Assembly (NCBI RefSeq): GCF_036226445.1
Contig: NZ_CP108474.1
Coordinates: forward strand, 4,278,001-4,342,000
DNA from: Streptomyces sp. NBC_01255
GTDB taxonomy: Bacteria; Actinomycetota; Actinomycetes; Streptomycetales; Streptomycetaceae
DNA length: 64,000 bases
Reading direction: 5' to 3'
A model generated the notes under the pieces. It saw nothing but the letters and a program-made list of their open reading frames with translations, was not told the origin of the DNA and did no database searches. The translations under genes and the position numbers were made by a program. This document shows, in pieces, positions 52,876 through 60,946 of the stretch (position 1 is the stretch's first letter; every line of letters starts with the position of its first letter).

Positions 52876-55686
52876 TCAGGGGGTCCAGGCCCCGTCTCCG
52901 TCTCCGCCGCCTCCGCCGCCGGGCCCGCCGTTCCCGTTGCCCGGGTCCTCCGTCGTCGCCGACCCTGTCGGTGTCGGTGCCTCCGTCGTGGTCGGCGCCG
53001 TGGTCGTCGGCTCACCGGTGTTGCCACCCGGGTCGCCACCCGGGTCGTTGCAGTCCCAGTCGAAGACAGTGCAGGTCGTCTTGCCCGGCTTCGGCGACTT
53101 CGTCGGCGTGGTCGGGGGAGTCGTCGTCGGCGTGGCCGGGGGAGTCGTCGTCGGCGCCGTCGTCGTCGGCGTGGCCGAGGTCTCGGTGGGCGTCGGGGTG
53201 GGCGTCGGCGACGGCGTCGGGCTGGTGGCGCCACCGCCGAAGACGGGCTCGGCGTTCTCCAGCTTCTCGGGCTCGGGGAACTTCACGTCCGGCATGCCCG
53301 CGACGGCGTCCGTCATGTAGTCGTTCCAGATCTGCGAGGGGAACGACGAACCGTGGATCGTGTCCCGGTTACCCGTGCCGTACATCTTCTCGAACTCGCG
53401 GTTCTTCTTCGTCTCGTCGTCGTCGAAGCGGTACATGTCGATGGCGGTCGACAGCTGCGGGGTGTAGCCCACGAACCAGGCCGACTTGTTGCCGTCGGTC
53501 GTACCGGTCTTGCCGGCGACGGCACGGCCCGGGATCGCGGCCTTGCGGCCGGTGCCCTCCGGGTCCTCCACGACGGACCGGAGCACGTCGGTGACGTTGC
53601 TGGCGATGGCGGACGAGAAGGCCTGCTCGGTCTTGCCCTTGTGCGTGTAGATGGTCTTGCCGCCCTTGACCACCTTCGTCACCGAGAACGGCTCGTTCTG
53701 CTCGCCGTTGTTGGCGAAGGTGGCGTAGGCGCCGGCCATCCGGATCGCGCTCGGGCTGGAGATACCGAGGGAGAAGGAGGGCACCTCACCCTTGACGAGG
53801 GAGTCCTCACGCAGACCGGCCCTGACGGCGGCGTCACGGACCTTGTCGATGCCGATGTCCATGCCGAGCTGCACGTACGGCGAGTTGGCCGACTTGATCA
53901 TGGCCCGTCGAAGGGTCATGGAGCCGTAGCTCTCGTCGCCGTCATTGGTCTGCAGCCACCCCTCCCCCTTCTCGTCCTCCCAGATCTCGCCGTCGTACTT
54001 CCGGATCTTCAGCTCGTTCTTGCCGGAGTAACGGCTCTTGTCCGGGTCCACGATCTTGCGGGAGGACTCGTCCTGCACGGGGCCGAGTCTCTTGTCCCGG
54101 ACGCCGTCCTTCATCGCGGCGGCCAGCACGAAGGGCTTGAAGGTCGATCCGACCTGGGCACCGGTCGTGTCGGCGTTGTTGGTGAAGTGCTTGGTGGCGT
54201 CCTGGCCGCCGTAGATCGCGACGAGCTCGCCGGTCTTCACGTCGACCGAGGCGCCGCCGAACTGGACGTTGGTGTCCGTCTTCGGCCGCTTCTCCGGGTC
54301 GATGTGTTCGTCGTAGACCTTCTTGACCGATTCCTCGAGTGCCCTCACCTTCTTCTTGTCGAAGGTGGTGTAGATCTCGAAGCCGCCGCGCTCCAGCTCC
54401 TTGGTGCCGATGCCCTCGGTGTTGTTGTTGATGAAGTTCGCCTTGGCCGTGCTGACCAGGTAGCCGATCTGACCGGTCAGCGCCGCGTCCTGCTTGCGCT
54501 TCTGGACCTTGGGGAACGTCGTGTACTTGGCACGTTCCTCGGCCGTGATCTTCTTGTCCTTGACCATCTCGTCGAGGATCCAGCTCCACCGCTTGGTGGC
54601 ACGGTCGAGGTTCTTCTGGGGCGTGGCCTCGGGGTCGATCTCCGGGTAGCCGGCCGGGTCGTAGTACGTCGCGCCCTTCAGCACTGCGGTGAGCAGCGCC
54701 GACTCACTGGCGTTGAGGTGCTCGGAGTCCTTGTTGAAGTACGCCCGAGAGGCGGCCTGGATGCCGTAGGCACCACGCCCGTAGTACGCGGTGTTCAGGT
54801 AGCCGGCCATGATGGCGGGCTTCTTGGTCTCGTTGCCGACCTTCATGGAGATGAAGAGTTCCTTCACCTTCCGGCTGAGTGTCTGCGACTGGTCGTTGAG
54901 GCGGTTGTTCTTCACGTACTGCTGAGTGATCGTCGAACCGCCCTGGGTCTCGCCGCCCTTGGCCATGTTCCACACGGCACGGCCGATACCCATCGGGTCG
55001 ATGCCCGAGTCGGTCCAGAAGGTCTTGTTCTCGGCCGAGACCACGGCCTCCTGCATGACCCTCGGGATCTGCTCGATGCCGACGATCTGGCGGTTCGTAC
55101 CACTGCCGGTCGCGACCATGCGCGAGCCGTCGGCCCAGTAGTAGATGTTGTTCTGCGAGACCGCGGTCGCGTCCTCCTTCGGGACGACCACGTTGGAGTA
55201 CGCGAAGACCGCGCCACCCATCAGCACGCCGACGAACAACAGGAACGTGCCCGTCACGAGCCGCCACGAGGGCATCCAGCGACGCCAGCCGTACTTGTCG
55301 TGGCGCGGGTAGTCGATGATCCGCTTCTTGCCCGGCGGACGCCCGCCGGAGCCGCGGCCCGGACCGCTGCCGCGGCCGCCACCACCACCGCCGCGCCGCC
55401 CTCCACCGGGACCGGCAGGACCACCAGGGCCCCCGGGGCCGGCTTCGGCCCCCCTTCGGCGGCCACCGCGCTGCGCGGCCCGTCGGGCCTCCGCGCGACC
55501 GCCGTAGGGACGCGACTCCTCCCCATGGGAAGAGGGCGGCCCGTACGAGGCCGAAGGGGCCCCCCTACCGACATCCTGGGCCGGGGCCGACCTGCGGCCC
55601 ACCGGCTGCTGGGCAGCGCGCCGTGCCGCCGCACGGCCACCTGTCGGCGGCTCCTGCGACGGCATTTTGCGACGATGCTCGCTCAT
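52876..55686 (-). CDS. Class A penicillin-binding protein (transglycosylase-transpeptidase)
   Basis: This 936-residue bifunctional PBP builds and crosslinks peptidoglycan outside the membrane. A basic, Arg/Gly-rich cytoplasmic tail (residues 1-140) precedes one membrane anchor (about 140-163) and the GT51 domain (EAVVSAENKTFWTDSG near 205-221, GGSTITQQYVKN). The transpeptidase domain has the SxxK Ser in GSTFKPF near 515, SANSPY near 598 and KTGTT near 727. The end is a Pro/Thr/Ser-rich stretch (TPTPTPTETSATPTT repeats) and a Gly-rich tail, probably wall-spanning. No PASTA domain is present. ATG 55686 follows GAGGAG. Confidence 0.95.
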   Translation of the reverse strand: MSEHRRKMPSQEPPTGGRAAARRAAQQPVGRRSAPAQDVGRGAPSASYGPPSSHGEESRPYGGRAEARRAAQRGGRRRGAEAGPGGPGGPAGPGGGRRGGGGGGRGSGPGRGSGGRPPGKKRIIDYPRHDKYGWRRWMPSWRLVTGTFLLFVGVLMGGAVFAYSNVVVPKEDATAVSQNNIYYWADGSRMVATGSGTNRQIVGIEQIPRVMQEAVVSAENKTFWTDSGIDPMGIGRAVWNMAKGGETQGGSTITQQYVKNNRLNDQSQTLSRKVKELFISMKVGNETKKPAIMAGYLNTAYYGRGAYGIQAASRAYFNKDSEHLNASESALLTAVLKGATYYDPAGYPEIDPEATPQKNLDRATKRWSWILDEMVKDKKITAEERAKYTTFPKVQKRKQDAALTGQIGYLVSTAKANFINNNTEGIGTKELERGGFEIYTTFDKKKVRALEESVKKVYDEHIDPEKRPKTDTNVQFGGASVDVKTGELVAIYGGQDATKHFTNNADTTGAQVGSTFKPFVLAAAMKDGVRDKRLGPVQDESSRKIVDPDKSRYSGKNELKIRKYDGEIWEDEKGEGWLQTNDGDESYGSMTLRRAMIKSANSPYVQLGMDIGIDKVRDAAVRAGLREDSLVKGEVPSFSLGISSPSAIRMAGAYATFANNGEQNEPFSVTKVVKGGKTIYTHKGKTEQAFSSAIASNVTDVLRSVVEDPEGTGRKAAIPGRAVAGKTGTTDGNKSAWFVGYTPQLSTAIDMYRFDDDETKKNREFEKMYGTGNRDTIHGSSFPSQIWNDYMTDAVAGMPDVKFPEPEKLENAEPVFGGGATSPTPSPTPTPTPTETSATPTTTAPTTTPPATPTTTPPTTPTKSPKPGKTTCTVFDWDCNDPGGDPGGNTGEPTTTAPTTTEAPTPTGSATTEDPGNGNGGPGGGGGGDGDGAWTP

Positions 55687-55989
55687 CGAACGACTACTCC
55701 TCGGGCAGGCGTGTACGCCTGGAAGCGGCAGTTGAGTTCCGGTCCCCCCGAAATGCGCACGGACGGAACCCATCGGAGGCCCCTCCGTACCGCAGCCGGT
55801 CACCCGCAGCACTGACGCCCCGCGGCATCGCTTGGTTCCCGGTGGTCTGCATGCCGCACAGACTACGCACGGCCAAAACCCACGTAGGGCCCGAGTTCAC
55901 CCCAAATCAGGCAACTCGATCGCTGTGAATTGACGATGTGACGCCGGTCACGGCGGTCCCACTTGTCGAGACAGTGCGGCCGTTCTATC

Positions 55990-56020
55990 GTGCTGATGTA
56001 TCGAGTCGATACATCAGCAC
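55990..56020. promoter_or_regulatory. PadR-type operator palindrome
   Basis: GTGCTGATGTATCG (55990-56003) and CGATACATCAGCAC (56007-56020) are perfect 14-bp inverted arms around AGT. The inner ATGT...ACAT ends match known PadR-family operators. It ends 35 bases upstream of the PadR ATG, consistent with autoregulation. Confidence 0.85.
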
Positions 56021-56055
56021 GGCATAAGGGTCCCGGGAAGCGGAGGAGGCGACGG

Positions 56056-56736
56056 ATGAGCAGGCGCTCAGGCATCCTCGAGTTCGCCGTTCTCGGCCTG
56101 CTCCGCGAGGCCCCGATGCACGGGTACGAGCTGCGGAAGCGCCTCAACACCTCGCTGGGGGTCTTCCGGGCCTTCAGCTACGGGACGCTGTATCCCTGCC
56201 TCAAGACGCTGGTCGCCAACGGCTGGTTGATCGAGGAGCCGGGCAGCGCTCCCGAGGACGCTCTCGCCGCTTCACTCGCAGGACGCCGGGCCAAGATCGT
56301 CTACCGGTTGACACCGGAAGGTAAGGAGCACTTCGAGGAGCTCCTCACCCACACCGGCCCCGACGCCTGGGAGGACGAGCACTTCGCCGCCCGCTTCGCC
56401 TTCTTCGGTCAGACCGAGCGCGAAGTACGGATGCGGGTGCTCGAAGGCCGTCGCAGCCGGCTGGAGGAGCGTCTGGAGAAGATGCGCGCCTCCCTGGCCC
56501 GGACCCGCGAGCGACTCGACGACTACACGCTTGAGCTGCAGCGCCACGGCATGGAGTCCGTGGAGCGCGAGGTGCGCTGGCTGAACGAGCTCATCGAGAG
56601 CGAGAGGGCGGGACGGGATCAGCGATCCGGTCCCGACGCCCCCGCTCTGCACGACAACGATTCTGGAGAAACGGGCGGCCTGCCCCGGCACGGGGGCAGT
56701 ACCCGGCCGGATCCGTCCGACGACACCGCCAAGTGA
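56056..56736 (+). CDS. PadR-family transcriptional regulator
   Basis: This 226-residue regulator has a winged helix at residues 1-90 with the PadR signatures [21 protein letters not shown] and [18 protein letters not shown], then a C-terminal coiled-coil dimerisation region (about 115-190) and a polar tail. The ATG at 56056 follows GGAGGAGG. A perfect 31-bp dyad just upstream indicates autorepression. The gene is 50 bases from ino1 on the same strand and may also control inositol synthesis; this pairing is conserved in streptomycetes as I recall. Confidence 0.92.
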   Translation: MSRRSGILEFAVLGLLREAPMHGYELRKRLNTSLGVFRAFSYGTLYPCLKTLVANGWLIEEPGSAPEDALAASLAGRRAKIVYRLTPEGKEHFEELLTHTGPDAWEDEHFAARFAFFGQTEREVRMRVLEGRRSRLEERLEKMRASLARTRERLDDYTLELQRHGMESVEREVRWLNELIESERAGRDQRSGPDAPALHDNDSGETGGLPRHGGSTRPDPSDDTAK

Positions 56737-56786
56737 AACCCTGCGCACAGCAGGGCTTCCACGATCACAACAGGGAGCAACCGGAA

Positions 56787-57869
56787 ATGGGTTCGGTTCG
56801 CGTAGCCATCGTCGGCGTGGGCAACTGCGCCGCCTCGCTGGTCCAGGGCGTCGAGTACTACAAGGACGCCGACCCGGCGGCCAAGGTGCCCGGCCTGATG
56901 CACGTCCAGTTCGGCGACTACCACGTCGGTGACGTCGAGTTCGTCGCCGCGTTCGACGTCGACGCGAAGAAGGTCGGCCTCGACCTCTCCGACGCCATCG
57001 GCGCCAGCGAGAACAACACCATCAAGATCTGCGACGTCCCGAACGCGGGCGTCACGGTTCAGCGTGGTCACACGCTCGACGGTCTCGGTAAGTACTACCG
57101 CATGACCATCGAGGAGTCCGCCGAGGAGCCGGTCGACGTCGTCCAGATCCTCAAGGACCGCCAGGTCGACGTTCTCGTCTGCTACCTGCCCGTCGGTTCC
57201 GAGGACGCTGCGAAGTTCTACGCGCAGTGCGCCATCGACGCCAAGGTCGCGTTCGTCAACGCTCTCCCGGTCTTCATCGCCGGCACCAAGGAGTGGGCTG
57301 ACAAGTTCACCGAGGCGGGCGTCCCGATCGTCGGCGACGACATCAAGTCGCAGGTCGGCGCGACCATCACGCACCGCGTGATGGCGAAGCTGTTCGAGGA
57401 CCGCGGTGTCCGTCTTGAGCGCACCATGCAGCTCAACGTCGGCGGCAACATGGACTTCAAGAACATGCTCGAGCGCGACCGCCTCGAGTCCAAGAAGATC
57501 TCGAAGACGCAGGCCGTCACCTCGCAGATCCCGGACCGCGAGATGGGCGAGAAGAACGTCCACATCGGTCCGTCGGACTACGTGGCCTGGCTGGACGACC
57601 GCAAGTGGGCGTACGTGCGCCTCGAGGGTCGCGCCTTCGGTGACGTTCCGCTGAACCTGGAGTACAAGCTCGAGGTGTGGGACTCCCCGAACTCCGCGGG
57701 TGTCATCATCGACGCCCTGCGCGCCGCGAAGATCGCCAAGGACCGCGGCATCGGCGGCCCCATCCTCTCCGCGTCGAGCTACTTCATGAAGAGCCCGCCG
57801 GTTCAGTACTTCGACGACGAGGCCCTGGCCAACGTCGAGAAGTTCATCAAGGGTGAGGTCGAGCGCTAA
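56787..57869 (+). CDS. ino1: Inositol-1-phosphate synthase
   Basis: This 360-residue actinobacterial-type myo-inositol-3-phosphate synthase converts glucose 6-phosphate to inositol phosphate with NAD+. It feeds mycothiol and phosphatidylinositol synthesis. The N-terminal Rossmann loop is [16 protein letters not shown] at residues 5-20; [12 protein letters not shown] near 230-241 and [10 protein letters not shown] near 331-340 are family marks. It lies downstream of the PadR gene, probably co-transcribed. A stem-loop at 57885-57924 ends it. Confidence 0.96.
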   Translation: MGSVRVAIVGVGNCAASLVQGVEYYKDADPAAKVPGLMHVQFGDYHVGDVEFVAAFDVDAKKVGLDLSDAIGASENNTIKICDVPNAGVTVQRGHTLDGLGKYYRMTIEESAEEPVDVVQILKDRQVDVLVCYLPVGSEDAAKFYAQCAIDAKVAFVNALPVFIAGTKEWADKFTEAGVPIVGDDIKSQVGATITHRVMAKLFEDRGVRLERTMQLNVGGNMDFKNMLERDRLESKKISKTQAVTSQIPDREMGEKNVHIGPSDYVAWLDDRKWAYVRLEGRAFGDVPLNLEYKLEVWDSPNSAGVIIDALRAAKIAKDRGIGGPILSASSYFMKSPPVQYFDDEALANVEKFIKGEVER

Positions 57870-57884
57870 GCGCCACACGCTTGT

Positions 57885-57924
57885 CGAAGAGGGTCCCCGC
57901 GGCGCTGCCCGGGGGCCCTCTTCG
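57885..57924 (+). terminator. Terminator after ino1
   Basis: CGAAGAGGGTCCCCG (57885-57899) pairs with CGGGGGCCCTCTTCG (57910-57924), with one G-U wobble, 15 bases after the stop. Confidence 0.8.
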
Positions 57925-57942
57925 TATGTGAGTCTTGCTGCC

Positions 57943-59202
57943 ATGTCCGTCGTACGTGATCTGCGCGTACTCCTGCGCCTGACGAACTTCCGCCGCCTGC
58001 TCGCCGTCCGGCTGCTCTCCCAGTGCGCCGACGGCGTCTACCAGGTGGCCCTGGCCACGTACGTCGTCTTCTCCCCCGAGAAGCAGACCTCGCCCACCGC
58101 CATCGCCTCCGCCATGGCCGTGCTCCTGCTCCCGTACTCGCTCGTCGGACCCTTCGCCGGGGTCTTCCTCGACCGCTGGCAGCGCCGACAGGTCTTCCTG
58201 TACGGGAACCTCCTGCGGGCCCTGCTCGCCTGCGGGACCGCCGTGCTGGTCGTCGCCTCCGTCCCCGACTGGCTCTTCTACGCCTCCGCGCTCTCCGTCA
58301 CGGCGGTCAATCGCTTCGTGCTCGCGGGCCTCTCGGCCGCGCTCCCCCGCGTCGTCGACGAGGAACGGCTGGTCGTGGCGAACTCGCTCTCCCCTACGGC
58401 CGGCACCCTCGCCGCCACGCTCGGAGGCGGTCTGGCCTTCGGCGTCCGGCTGATCGCGGACGACTCCGACGCGGTCGTGGTGGCCTTCGGCGCGGCTCTC
58501 TACCTCCTGTCCGCCCTCGCCTCCCTGCGGATGCCCCGGGGGCTCCTCGGACCCGATCCGGAGCTCGTTCCCCAGCGGCTCACCTCCTCGCTGGCCTCCA
58601 CGGCCCGGGGACTGGCCGAAGGGCTGCGGCACCTGGCCGAGCGTCGGCCCGCCGCCAGGGCGCTGACCGCGGTGGCCCTGATGCGCTTCTGCTACGGCGC
58701 CCTGCTCGTCACCGTCCTGATGCTCAGCCGCTACGCCTGGAGCACCACGGAGTCCGAAGGCCTGGGCCTCCTGGGGATCGCCGTCGCCGCTTCGGGGGCC
58801 GGGTTCTTCGCAGCGGCCGTCCTCTCCCCCTGGGCGGTGGGACGACTGGGCCCCTTCGGCTGGATGACCCTGTGCGCGGGGCTCGCCGCCGTCCTGGTGC
58901 CGACGCTCGGCCTGTTCTTCGACCCCGCGCCCTTCCTCGTCGCCGCTTTCGTCCTCGGGCTCATCACCCAGGGAGCCAAGATCGCGACGGACACGGTGGT
59001 GCAGACGACCGTGGACGACGCCTACCGAGGCCGGGTGTTCTCCCTCTACGACGTGCTGTTCAACGTCGCCTTCGTCGGGGCAGCGGGCATCGCGGCGCTG
59101 ATGCTGCCGCCGGACGGCCGCTCCCCCCTGCTTGTCGTCCTCGTGGCAGCGGTCTACGCGGCGATCGCGCTGGCGCTGCGAAAGGAACGCACGGAGGGGT
59201 GA
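57943..59202 (+). CDS. MFS transporter
   Basis: This 419-residue major-facilitator transporter has 12 predicted helices in two bundles. The first loop contains SQCADGVYQVALATYVVF and the helix 2-3 motif FAGVFLDRWQRRQVFLYGNLLR (motif A-like) near 80-101. The central loop near 205-225 is cytoplasmic. It is likely an exporter of small molecules, but the substrate is unknown. The ATG at 57943 starts 18 bases after the ino1 terminator. It converges on cca across a region with two parS sites. Confidence 0.87.
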   Translation: MSVVRDLRVLLRLTNFRRLLAVRLLSQCADGVYQVALATYVVFSPEKQTSPTAIASAMAVLLLPYSLVGPFAGVFLDRWQRRQVFLYGNLLRALLACGTAVLVVASVPDWLFYASALSVTAVNRFVLAGLSAALPRVVDEERLVVANSLSPTAGTLAATLGGGLAFGVRLIADDSDAVVVAFGAALYLLSALASLRMPRGLLGPDPELVPQRLTSSLASTARGLAEGLRHLAERRPAARALTAVALMRFCYGALLVTVLMLSRYAWSTTESEGLGLLGIAVAASGAGFFAAAVLSPWAVGRLGPFGWMTLCAGLAAVLVPTLGLFFDPAPFLVAAFVLGLITQGAKIATDTVVQTTVDDAYRGRVFSLYDVLFNVAFVGAAGIAALMLPPDGRSPLLVVLVAAVYAAIALALRKERTEG

Positions 59203-59203
59203 T

Positions 59204-59217
59204 GTTTCACGTGAAAC
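59204..59217. promoter_or_regulatory. parS: parS site, first of a pair before cca
   Basis: Perfect GTTTCACGTGAAAC starting two bases after the MFS stop. It is the centre of a longer 34-base inverted repeat (59194-59227, one mismatch per arm). Confidence 0.93.
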
Positions 59218-59262
59218 ACCACCCCTCTGCGGCATCGCCGCCTCGGTCACGATCGGGTGGGT

Positions 59263-59276
59263 GTTTCACGTGAAAC
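59263..59276. promoter_or_regulatory. parS: parS site, second of a pair before cca
   Basis: Perfect GTTTCACGTGAAAC 59 bases after the first. It is the centre of a 38-base inverted repeat (59251-59288, one mismatch per arm). Confidence 0.93.
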
Positions 59277-59301
59277 ACCTACCCGATCTCCCCGACTCGT
59301 C

Positions 59302-60768
59302 TCAGCCGCGCGCCGCCCACCACTCCTTGAGTGCGGCGATCGCCTGGTCGTGCTCCATCGGGCCGTTCTCCAGCCGGAGCTCCAGCAGGAACTTGTACGC
59401 CTGACCGATGGCCGGACCGGGTCCGATACCGAGGATCTCCTGGATCTGGTTGCCGTCCAGGTCAGGACGGATCGCGTCCAGCTCCTCCTGCTCCTGAAGC
59501 TGGGCGATGCGCTCCTCCAGGCCGTCATAGGTGCGGGAGAGCGCCGACGCCTTGCGCTTGTTACGGGTGGTGCAGTCCGAACGGGTCAGCTTGTGCAGCC
59601 GCGAGAGCAGCGGTCCCGCGTCGCGGACATAGCGGCGCACCGCCGAGTCGGTCCACTCGCCGTCCCCGTAGCCGTGGAAGCGGAGGTGCAGCTCGACCAG
59701 CCGCGAGACATCCTTGATCATCTCGTTGGAGTACTTCAGTGCGGTCATGCGCTTCTTGGTCATCTTCGCGCCCACCACCTCATGGTGGTGGAACGAGACC
59801 CGGCCGTCCTTCTCGAAGCGACGGGTGCGCGGCTTGCCGATGTCGTGGAGCAGGGCCGCGAGGCGCAACACCAGGTCGGGGCCGTCCTCCTCCAGGTCGA
59901 TCGCCTGCTCGAGCACGGTCAGCGAGTGCTCGTAGACGTCCTTGTGCCGGTGGTGTTCGTCGCTCTCCAGACGCAGCGCGGGCAGCTCGGGCATGACGTG
60001 GTCGGCGAGACCCGTGTCCACGAGCAGGCCGAGGCCCTTCCGGGGGTGGGCCGAGAGCAGCAGCTTGTTGAACTCTTCCCTGACCCGCTCGGCGGAGACG
60101 ATCTCGATCCGGCCGGACATCTCGCGCATGGCCGTGACGACCTCGGGTGCCACCTCGAAGTCCAGCTGGGCGGCGAACCGCGCGGCCCGCATCATGCGCA
60201 GGGGGTCGTCGGAGAAGGACTCCTCGGGCGTGCCCGGCGTCCGCAAAACCCGGGCGGCAAGGTCTTCCAGGCCGCCGTACGGGTCGATGAACTCCTTCTC
60301 GGGGAGGGCCACGGCCATGGCGTTGACGGTGAAGTCACGCCGGACGAGGTCCTGGTCGATGGAGTCGCCGTAGGAGACCTCGGGCTTCCGCGAGGTCCGG
60401 TCGTACGCCTCGGAGCGGTACGTCGTGACTTCGATCTCAAAGCGCTGATCAACATCTCCGACGCGGGCGTCCTTCTGGCAGCCGACTGTCCCGAAGGCGA
60501 TCCCGACCTCCCAGACGGCGTCGGCCCACGGGCGGACGATCTTCAGGACGTCCTCGGGGCGGGCGTCGGTGGTGAAGTCCAGGTCGTTGCCGAGCCGGCC
60601 GAGCAGGGCATCCCGTACCGAGCCGCCGACCAGCGCGAGGCTGAACCCGGCCTCCTGGAAACGGCGGGCAAGGTCGTCGGCGACAGGGGACACACGCAGC
60701 AGTTCGCTGACCGCGCGTCGTTGCACCTGGCTCAGTGCGGTCGGGGTCTCTTCGTTGGCGTTCGGCAC
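59302..60768 (-). CDS. cca: CCA-adding tRNA nucleotidyltransferase
   Basis: This 488-residue class II CCA-adding enzyme (often annotated pcnB in Streptomyces) completes the 3' CCA of tRNA. The nucleotidyltransferase head has GGSVRDALLG near residues 46-55 and NDLDFTTDARP near 59-69; RRDFTVNAMA and the template motif EE(D)PLRMMRA follow, then an HD-type domain (LLHDIGKPRTRRF near 282-294). The start is GTG 60768 (MPNANEETPTALS). There is no Shine-Dalgarno sequence, so it may be leaderless. It diverges from the DUF6049 gene. Confidence 0.93.
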   Translation of the reverse strand: MPNANEETPTALSQVQRRAVSELLRVSPVADDLARRFQEAGFSLALVGGSVRDALLGRLGNDLDFTTDARPEDVLKIVRPWADAVWEVGIAFGTVGCQKDARVGDVDQRFEIEVTTYRSEAYDRTSRKPEVSYGDSIDQDLVRRDFTVNAMAVALPEKEFIDPYGGLEDLAARVLRTPGTPEESFSDDPLRMMRAARFAAQLDFEVAPEVVTAMREMSGRIEIVSAERVREEFNKLLLSAHPRKGLGLLVDTGLADHVMPELPALRLESDEHHRHKDVYEHSLTVLEQAIDLEEDGPDLVLRLAALLHDIGKPRTRRFEKDGRVSFHHHEVVGAKMTKKRMTALKYSNEMIKDVSRLVELHLRFHGYGDGEWTDSAVRRYVRDAGPLLSRLHKLTRSDCTTRNKRKASALSRTYDGLEERIAQLQEQEELDAIRPDLDGNQIQEILGIGPGPAIGQAYKFLLELRLENGPMEHDQAIAALKEWWAARG

Positions 60769-60946
60769 AACAGAAAAGGGTACGTGCCCCGGTCCACCGC
60801 GACGTCCTCGTTTTCCCGCGGAACGGGCACGCGGCCCCATCGGCTGGAGCAGTCCCCGGCACTTGCCCCCAGCGTGCCTCGTTACCATGCCTGGACACAG
60901 CAACCGGGAACCATCGACACCACTGGCACCACAGACAACGACGAGG

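Noticed and set aside
51472..55815. Very long plus-strand open frame antisense to the PBP and GT87 genes
   Set aside because: Arg/Gly/Asp-rich translation without domains; it mirrors the strong codon bias of the real minus-strand genes, a common artefact in GC-rich DNA.
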